DNA from: Gloeocapsopsis crepidinum LEGE 06123
GTDB lineage: Bacteria > Cyanobacteriota > Cyanobacteriia > Cyanobacteriales > Chroococcidiopsidaceae
Assembly (NCBI RefSeq): GCF_015207655.1
Contig: NZ_JADEWN010000015.1
Span: 19,768-83,767 of the forward strand
Reading direction: 5' to 3'
Length of the DNA stretch: 64,000 bases
This document shows positions 57,987-64,000 of this stretch, piece after piece. Every line of letters starts with the position of its first letter. The stretch's first letter is position 1. The notes beneath the pieces were generated by a model that made no database searches, was not told the origin of the DNA, and saw only the letters and a list, made by a program, of their open reading frames with translations. A program made the translations under genes and the position numbers.

Positions 57987-59657
57987 CTAGCGTGGTTGAC
58001 TAGAGCTAATTGCACGTTGTAGCCTTGCCAAAGCACGGTTGTAGTCCAAGATTGCAGTAACTCGATTGCCTTCAGCATTAGTCAAAGCATTTTCAGCATC
58101 AATGACTTCAGTTTGTGTACCTACTCCGGCTTGGAAGCGTAGCCGCGCTAAGCGTAGTGCTTCTCTTGCTTGTTCTAAGGCAACAGAAGCTGTTTGAATA
58201 TTAGCTAAGTTTGCCTGCAAACTATTGTAGGATTCTTCAACCTCAAAGCGCACTTGGTTGCGAGTATCCGCGAAATTAGTCTCTGCGATCGCAATATTTG
58301 CTTCTTCTTGCCGTGCTCGTGCTCTTGCAGCTCCACCATCATATAAGTTAAGAGACACGTTAGCTCCCAAAGAATATCCATCGGCAACACCTAAACCATC
58401 ATCAAAAATGTCAAGGATGTTGTAATTTGTTGAAACACTCACGCGGGGTCCAAGTTGTGATAGGGCTATTCGTCGCTGTGCTTCACTGATATTACGTTGG
58501 GCTAATTGCTGCTGAAGTTCTGAACGGTTACGAAATGCGAGTACGATACTATCTTCTAGCGGTAAGTTCCACAGCCCTGCAATTTGAACTGGCTCTGCTG
58601 CTGCGAGACTTACTGACTGTGCTACACTCAGCCGTGCGGCTAATTGACGGCGACTATTTTGCTGCTGACTTAGAGCATTTGTTAATTCTTGTGTGGCATT
58701 GGCAAGTTGTACTTCAGATTGCAGCACATCAAATCGCGTTCCTACGCCAGCCTGTTCTAATGCTTGAGCGTCACGTAAACTTGCTTGAGCGTTTGTTACA
58801 GCAGACCGGTTAATGCGGACTAACTCATCTGACGCTTGCAAATTGTAGTAATCGTTGGCAACATCTAATCGAAGTTGTTGTGCTGTTTGCTCTAGCTGTA
58901 ATTCATTTAAGCGAATTTGTTCCTCTGCCGCACGAATACGAGAGCTTCTTTCTCCAGATGTATAAACGTCATAACTCAGTTGTGCCGTACCACTGAAAGC
59001 TGTACTAGCACCAGCTTCTATCTCAGGAAACTGTGGTTGTGCGCGTTCTTGCAACTCTGATTGTGCAGACACAGATCGATCTAGCCCTGTACTAAGAGTG
59101 ACATTGGGAAGTAAAGCCGCTTGAGCTTCGCGTAAAGCAGCACGGCTTCGCTCTAAATTGAGCCTCGCTACTTGAAGTTGGCGATTATTCCGCTGTGCGA
59201 GTTCCAGTGCTTGTTGAAATGTAATCGGCTGAGTTCCTTGAATACGGACTTCTTCTGGTCGAGTAGGAAATTGCAGTGGATTAGGGCTGGGATTGAGATA
59301 ATCTGGTATCTCTGCTGGAGGACGCACGTCAGGCGCAGGAGGTATAGCAGTTCCTGGCGTCGCTGGAGTAGGAACCGTGGGCACAACAATGTTTCGATTA
59401 TCTGTCGGAGTATTATTCTGGGACAAAACTCCAGCTGTCGAGCTACCTTTCTGAGAAAGGCTAGGGATAACACTTTTACCTGCAGCATTGGTAGGTATCG
59501 CGCTTAGCAATAAACTATTATGACTGCTATTGTGCTGTTTTAAAAATGTGTTCTTATCAATTAGATTAACTGGCAAGGTATCAGCATCAGCACTCTGAGA
59601 TACTGCCACCATCATAGTAAGGCTCAACCACAAGCTGTGACGTAATTGTTTCACCAC
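57987..59657 (-). CDS. TolC-family outer membrane efflux protein
   Basis: 556 residues. Signal peptide (LWLSLTMMVAVSQSADA), a proline-rich linker of ~100 residues, then two OEP repeats of alternating coiled helices and strands (e.g. ALELAQRNNRQLQVARLNLERSRAALREA; LQASDELVRINRSAVTNAQASLRDAQALEQAGVGTRFDVLQSEVQLANATQEL). It forms the trimeric outer membrane channel of tripartite exporters, as HgdD does with DevBCA for heterocyst glycolipids. Its neighbour 0.66 kb upstream is a devA-type ATPase, which supports a shared pathway. Confidence 0.92.
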   Translation of the reverse strand: MVKQLRHSLWLSLTMMVAVSQSADADTLPVNLIDKNTFLKQHNSSHNSLLLSAIPTNAAGKSVIPSLSQKGSSTAGVLSQNNTPTDNRNIVVPTVPTPATPGTAIPPAPDVRPPAEIPDYLNPSPNPLQFPTRPEEVRIQGTQPITFQQALELAQRNNRQLQVARLNLERSRAALREAQAALLPNVTLSTGLDRSVSAQSELQERAQPQFPEIEAGASTAFSGTAQLSYDVYTSGERSSRIRAAEEQIRLNELQLEQTAQQLRLDVANDYYNLQASDELVRINRSAVTNAQASLRDAQALEQAGVGTRFDVLQSEVQLANATQELTNALSQQQNSRRQLAARLSVAQSVSLAAAEPVQIAGLWNLPLEDSIVLAFRNRSELQQQLAQRNISEAQRRIALSQLGPRVSVSTNYNILDIFDDGLGVADGYSLGANVSLNLYDGGAARARARQEEANIAIAETNFADTRNQVRFEVEESYNSLQANLANIQTASVALEQAREALRLARLRFQAGVGTQTEVIDAENALTNAEGNRVTAILDYNRALARLQRAISSSQPR

Positions 59658-60315
59658 GATTCCTCACACAAAAATCAACTTGACTGCAGCAGGAGTGACT
59701 AGATATCTACATATCGAGATGCTTCTTAAACCATTCATACTTTAAGCTACACTGCTTACCATGCTGAAAAATGCTGCTTTTACTCTAGGTTTATGAATGA
59801 CTTACTGTAGTCTACGCACAAGTTATGATATCGGTAAACTCTGTTTTATAGCTTACTCACACTAAATTTTAGGATTAGCCTGTTATTGTTACAATCAACA
59901 CATACGATAAGACACTTATAAGCATATATAATTATGCATTGAAACAAGCATTGTAGAGCTAGTGTCAACATAGAGTTAAAGTAGCAAGCTCGACGCCTTT
60001 TTGCAATCCATAGCAAATTAGCTACAGTTTTATCGATTTTAAAATATTTGATCAGCTGAGTCACTCAACGCAGTACTGCTGCAGCACACATAGCAAAATT
60101 CCTACTAAAAATTTTTGTGCTGAGAATTCTATCAATAAAACATTCTTGCTCTTACGCTTCATAGTATCTAGGTTATTTAGAGTACAAGTGTAGATGCTCC
60201 TCTGGTTCCTCTATATCCTAATCCTACTCGCGTTTCGTAGTTGCCTTGTCATTATCCTAATTCATTGTTAGTAGAAAGGTGCATTAAAACCTAGTTGGTA
60301 TCCTGTCTCAACTAC
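59658..60315. other. 658-nt intergenic region between devA and tolC
   Basis: AT-rich, no convincing gene. It must carry the tolC promoter and the end of the devBCA transcript; no T-run hairpin was seen. A 72-codon frame at 59846-60064 has no coding features. Confidence 0.35.
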
Positions 60316-61017
60316 CTATGCGGCATCGAGGGATAGCGTGTTACTAGATAATGTTCCATCTTCCATATGAACAATTCGATCTGCAATATCTAAAATCCGA
60401 TTGTCGTGAGTCACCATGAGGATGGTGCAACTCTGTTCTTGGGCTATCTGCTGCATTAGATTAACGACATTTCGCCCCGATTTACTGTCAAGCGCTGCTG
60501 TCGGTTCATCAGCGAGAACAATTTGAGGGTAACTTACCAAAGCACGAGTAATTGCTACTCGTTGTTTTTGCCCACCAGAGAGATTGTCAGGATAGTAGTG
60601 TAAGCAATCGCCCAATCCAACCTCTGCTAATATTTGAGCAGCTCGATGTTGCATTTTGGTGCGAGATAAATTGCCATGAACTTCTAAACCCATACACACA
60701 TTTTGGAGCGCTGTCAGACTGCAATGCAGATTATGCGCTTGAAAAATGTAGCCATTACGTCGGCGTGCTTGAACTAATTGCTGAGAAGTCGCTTGGCAAA
60801 GTTCTTGTCCCAATACTTTTAAACTGCCAGAGTGTGCCGATCGCAATCCTCCGACTAAAGTCAAAATCGTTGTTTTGCCTGAGCCAGAGGATCCGGTCAT
60901 AATCACAATTTCACCGGCAAAAATCTCTAGATTAATGTCGAATAGGACTTGCTTACGTAACTCACCTTCACCAAAGTAGTGATTGAGATGCTGAATATGA
61001 ATGACAGGTTGCTGCAT
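60316..61017 (-). CDS. devA: DevA-type ABC exporter ATPase
   Basis: 233 residues, MacB-like class: Walker A GSSGSGKTT, signature LSGGQKQRVAITRAL, Walker B IVLADEPTAALDS, and switch VTHDNRI. The header IHIQHLNHYFGEGELRKQVLFDINLEI is characteristic of DevA-like ATPases. It energises the DevB-DevC exporter, which in heterocyst-forming species exports glycolipids; here the substrate is unknown. Start at 61017; the frame extends to 61119, overlapping devC, but the added part is not conserved. 35-nt gap from devC. Confidence 0.9.
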   Translation of the reverse strand: MQQPVIHIQHLNHYFGEGELRKQVLFDINLEIFAGEIVIMTGSSGSGKTTILTLVGGLRSAHSGSLKVLGQELCQATSQQLVQARRRNGYIFQAHNLHCSLTALQNVCMGLEVHGNLSRTKMQHRAAQILAEVGLGDCLHYYPDNLSGGQKQRVAITRALVSYPQIVLADEPTAALDSKSGRNVVNLMQQIAQEQSCTILMVTHDNRILDIADRIVHMEDGTLSSNTLSLDAA

Positions 61018-61052
61018 GATGCTGATTGCGAGTAAATCAAGAATATTCAAAA

Positions 61053-62222
61053 TTAAAAAATGTCTGCTGGATCTGCAGAGCGCAATTGACGAGTCGCAAC
61101 GATTCCCGACAGACTGCACATGACAACAGTCAGAGTAAATACTAAAACCAACCGCAACAACAGCATATAAATTGGCAAAGCTCCCACCTGGCGTAGTAAG
61201 CTATAAAGACCTAAAGACACTCCAACACCAGGTATAAAACCGATAGCAGCGAGAATCAGTGCTTCTTCAAAGATTGCCCCCAATAAGTAGCGATCGCGGT
61301 AGCCCATTGCTTTAAAGGTGGCGTACTCGGCTAAGTGATCGTTGACGTCGGTAGAAAGGATTTGGTAAACAATGACAATCCCTACAATAAAACCAATCGT
61401 CGTTGCTAATCCAAAGACAAAAGCGATCGGCTGATTTTGGTCAATGTAAGCTTTTTCAAAATCTACAAACCCCTGCTTCGTCATAGCTTTAACATCTTGA
61501 GGCAAATACGCATTTAAATCCTCAACGACAGCTTCTGGATCAGATCCAGGTTGCACCTGAACTAATCCCAAGCTCACCTGTCCAGCTTGGCGACTAGGAA
61601 ACAGCCTCAGAAAACTTTGATCGCTCGTCAGCAAAATACCATCAGTTGTGAAGGATGCACCCAGTTCAAACAGTCCTGCTATGGTAATTGTGCGTCGTTC
61701 TATTTCTGTCGTGACTGTGCGTTTTTGCTCAACTTGGTCGATAACCCATTGGTAGTTACCTCGCGCAGCGCGATCAAACAAGACTGTATCTGGCAACTTG
61801 ATTTTATCTAAGCTTTGGTTAACCGCTGGCAGGTCAAATGCTTTCGTGTCAGGATTTACACCGACAACTAACATTGCAGTCTTTTGGCGAGTTTCAGGAT
61901 GTTTCCAGTCAATGAAATTGATGTACAAAGCTTGTGCTGATGCAACACCAGGTACGTCCATTGCTTGATAAAGTCGCCGTCGGGGAAAAGATAACAAATT
62001 TGTCAGTTGACGAGCTTGAGTACTAACTAACACAATGTCAGTTTGTAATTGGCGATGAGGTGCTGTATTACTGTCGTACAAACCATTAAGAATTCCCAGT
62101 TGCATGAACATCAGGATATCAGCAAAGGCAATGCCTCCGATTGAGACTAAAAGGCGTGTTTTGTTGTGACGCAGTTGAATCCAACCTAAAGGAGTTCTCC
62201 GGCGAAGTTGTTGAAGTATCAT
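61053..62222 (-). CDS. devC: DevC-type ABC exporter permease
   Basis: 389 residues, FtsX/MacB-like permease with four membrane helices: one near the N-terminus (LLVSIGGIAFADILMFMQLGIL), a large periplasmic domain, and three near the C-terminus (IGFIVGIVIVYQILSTDVNDHLAEYATFKAMGY, EALILAAIGFIPGVGVSLGLYSL, LVLVFTLTVVMCSLSGIVATRQL). Start ATG overlaps the devB stop as ATGA, so translation is coupled to devB. All parts appear intact. Confidence 0.92.
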   Translation of the reverse strand: MILQQLRRRTPLGWIQLRHNKTRLLVSIGGIAFADILMFMQLGILNGLYDSNTAPHRQLQTDIVLVSTQARQLTNLLSFPRRRLYQAMDVPGVASAQALYINFIDWKHPETRQKTAMLVVGVNPDTKAFDLPAVNQSLDKIKLPDTVLFDRAARGNYQWVIDQVEQKRTVTTEIERRTITIAGLFELGASFTTDGILLTSDQSFLRLFPSRQAGQVSLGLVQVQPGSDPEAVVEDLNAYLPQDVKAMTKQGFVDFEKAYIDQNQPIAFVFGLATTIGFIVGIVIVYQILSTDVNDHLAEYATFKAMGYRDRYLLGAIFEEALILAAIGFIPGVGVSLGLYSLLRQVGALPIYMLLLRLVLVFTLTVVMCSLSGIVATRQLRSADPADIF

Positions 62223-63440
62223 GTTTCAATCACTGTTTGAACTTGAAGGTTAGTGAAGTTAGCAACTTTTTGACTCGATGCTGCATCTAGCTGCACCTTT
62301 ACCTCGATAATTCTGCTGTCAATATTGTCTGAAGGGTCGCTGTTGATAACTTCTTGTCGCTGCACCTGCAAGCCAATGCTTTCTACAGTTCCATACAGTT
62401 CTGTATTGGGTAATGATTCGCTCGTTAGCTTCACCGACTGTCCGACTCGTACCTGATGAATATCACTTTGATAAACCTCTGCAACTGCATACATTTGCTC
62501 GGTTTGCCCAATTTCAGCAAGTCCTACTTCACTGGAAATGAGTTCGCCAGGACGGGCATGAATTTTGAAGATTCGACCAGATTGAGGAGTGCGGATATAA
62601 GCTTGATCTAAATTTTTCTCTGCTTGTTTGGCAGCGGCGATCGCCTGACTTACTCTTGCCTCGGCTGTCTGCACGTCAACTGGACGTACTTCGGCAATCT
62701 GTGCTAGTGTGGCACGCGCTGCAGCGACTTGCTCTTGAGTGGCTTTTGTAATCCGCTCTGAAGCCGCTTGTGCTTCCTGGAGTTGTTTTTGAGTCGTCGT
62801 CAAAGCTAACTGCTTGCGATCGCGTTCTGATGCTGAAATTGCTCCGTTTTGATAGAGAGATTTGTAACGCTGATACTCAGTCTGTGCATTTTCCACTTCT
62901 GCTGCTAGACGGGTAACTGTTGCTGTTTGAGCGTTCAAATTGCCGACTCTTTCAGCCTCTAAACGCGCAATCTCAAAACGCTGTGCTTGAATTTCGCCGC
63001 GCTTTGCTCCTGCTAGTACCTGCGCCAACTCAAATTGGGCAACTCGTACTTGCTCTTGTGCTTCTTGTAGTGCTGCTTGGAGGCGAGCTTCCTTACGGAA
63101 GAGCTTCGCTAACGCGGTTATCTAAAGTTGCAATTATTTGATTAACTTTGATTGGATCTCCTTCTTTCACAAGGAGTTGTTCTACGCGACTTCCTTCAGC
63201 TGATGTAGGAGCTGAAAGCTTGATGACTTCGCCTTCAGGCTCTAGCCGTCCCAAGGCAGTGATAGTTTTGATCTCAGGCTGCTTGACTAGAGGAGGTTGC
63301 AAATTCCTAGATTGAAATGATTGGAATTGCCAGTAAATTAGGGGTGTTAGACATCCAATAGCTAAAAGCACTGCAATTGATAGCCTAATAGCACGACGAA
63401 CAAGGGTTTTGGAAACTGCAATATCAGTAGATGTTGTCAT
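62219..63440 (-). pseudogene. devB: DevB-type membrane fusion protein gene, interrupted
   Basis: HlyD-like adaptor linking DevC to TolC. The first part (63440-63093) has the membrane helix (AIRLSIAVLLAIGCLTPLIYW) and first half of the lipoyl-like barrel (ALGRLEPEGEVIKLSAPTS) up to TLDNR, then stops at TAA. The second part (up to ~63085, open to 62219) continues RLQAALQEAQEQVRVAQFELAQVLAGAKRGEI through the coiled coil and beta-barrel to the end. Between them, 63086-63112 is a ~27-nt palindromic block that shifts the frame and brings a stop codon. Apart from this the two halves are well conserved, so the break is recent. Confidence 0.85.
63086..63112. repeat. Small palindromic element inserted in devB
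   Basis: About 27 nt with an imperfect palindrome: CTTCC-TTAC-GGAAG at the centre, with outer AGCTT and AGAGCTTCGC parts. Flanks GGCG and CGCGG would rebuild a HIP1 octamer (GGCGATCGCGG) if it were removed, with net gain 25 nt. It resembles the very small dispersed repeats reported in cyanobacterial genomes. Confidence 0.7.
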
Positions 63441-63503
63441 CGATTACTTTCCTACTTATTTGGCTTTGCATATTAATTAGCCTCTACATATTTCACCTAA
63501 CTC

Positions 63504-63530
63504 CAATCAATTGAATTATTCAATTGATTG
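63504..63530. promoter_or_regulatory. Perfect 12-3-12 palindrome, candidate TetR operator
   Basis: CAATCAATTGAA (63504-63515), spacer TTA, TTCAATTGATTG (63519-63530): perfect inverted repeat in the intergenic space between divergent devB and the tetR-like gene. Further ATTGATT half-sites follow to about 63570. Position and symmetry fit an operator for a dimeric TetR repressor controlling devBCA and itself. Confidence 0.7.
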
Positions 63531-63613
63531 ATTGATTTTAATGTGAGTCAGTCGATTGATTTTGTCAATGAACTACAATTAAGTTGTGCTGGTAATAGTA
63601 AAATGACATCATA

Positions 63614-63913
63614 ATGGTTCAACCAAAATCTCCTCAACCCAATGTGCAGCAGCGTGGTGAGGATGCTCGTCATCGTTTAATTGATGCGGGAATTGAAGTT
63701 TTTGGCATCTCTGGCTTTGAAGCAGCGAGTACCCGACATATTGCAGACAAAGCAGGCGTTAATCTTGCTGCTATCCCCTACTATTTTGGTAGCAAAGAGG
63801 GACTGTACCGTGCGGTTGCAGAGCATATCGCTAATGATGATGAACCAGCAGCCTCTACAGCCCGACGCATTGACTCACATCTTGCACCTATCAGGAAAAC
63901 CACTAATACATGA
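63614..63913 (+). pseudogene. TetR-family regulator, truncated
   Basis: 99 residues where ~200-230 are usual. The DNA-binding domain is intact: ARHRLIDAGIEVFGISGFEAASTRHIADKAGVNLAAIPYYFGSKEGLYRAVAEHIAND, with the helix-turn-helix in the middle. After about residue 75 the sequence no longer looks like a TetR ligand-binding domain and stops at TGA 63911-63913. No other frame restores it within the remaining 87 nt of the window. Possibly a deletion or frameshift; a short DNA-binding-only form is the alternative. Start ATG 63614. Confidence 0.7.
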
Positions 63914-64000
63914 ATAAGTAGTGTAAGAAAGTGACAGCAGAAGCGGAAATTCGCTTTTGTGGCAGAGAGTAATTCAGAAAACTTGATTTGTAGAGAAATT

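Noticed and set aside
61018..61119. Longer N-terminus for devA
   Set aside because: It overlaps devC and lacks conservation; the family starts at the MQQPVIHI segment.

Overview
The window is a chromosomal segment of a cyanobacterium. The evidence is a Ycf66-family gene, a photosystem II S4-domain gene, a KaiB-like gene, an isoleucyl-tRNA synthetase carrying the cyanobacterial CAAD insertion, a bilin-type phototaxis receptor, DevBCA-type exporter genes, and many copies of the HIP1 octamer GCGATCGC (for example 1335-1342). Gene content and the dispersed short repeats suggest a large-genome, Chroococcidiopsis- or Nostoc-like lineage; that placement is inference. No intact insertion sequence, prophage or CRISPR array was seen.

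Layout. 1-10 kb: end of a ParA gene, ileS, ycf66-like, gnd, a KaiB-domain gene, pilT, an empty 0.8 kb stretch and a small orphan membrane protein. 10-20 kb: wecB, a FIST-domain sensor gene, a metallophosphoesterase, trmB, a GT39-type glycosyltransferase, an orphan FecE-type ATPase, a penicillin/AHL acylase and a hotdog thioesterase. 20-30 kb: fabG, thioredoxin, prmA, serA, a glycine-rich stress protein, the PSII S4 gene, an SDR enzyme, an alanine/sodium symporter, a universal stress protein and a sulfotransferase. 30-46 kb: tRNA-Val, a second glycine-rich stress protein, exoD, a lipid kinase, a PlsY-like protein fused to a PEP-synthase/rifampicin-phosphotransferase-like protein, a 45-residue membrane protein, an oxidoreductase, queC, msrA, a catalase remnant, a CNNM/CorC protein, a CAU tRNA, pyrE, and thiC behind a TPP riboswitch.

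46-54 kb holds a complete phototaxis operon transcribed on the minus strand in the order pixG-H-I-J-L. Its receptor joins a periplasmic double-Cache-like sensor to a GAF domain with both cysteines of a DXCF cyanobacteriochrome, so it may integrate chemical and light signals. 55-58 kb is a PP2C phosphatase / TPR kinase pair. 58-64 kb holds a TolC-family outer-membrane factor and devA, devC and devB, with a divergent TetR regulator at the window edge.

The exporter locus shows decay. devB is split by a roughly 25-nt palindromic insertion at what looks like a former HIP1 site, and the TetR reading frame is truncated, yet a perfect 12-3-12 palindrome (a candidate operator) survives between them. 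The most unusual protein is the 976-residue PlsY-like/RPH-like fusion at 33.5-36.5 kb.
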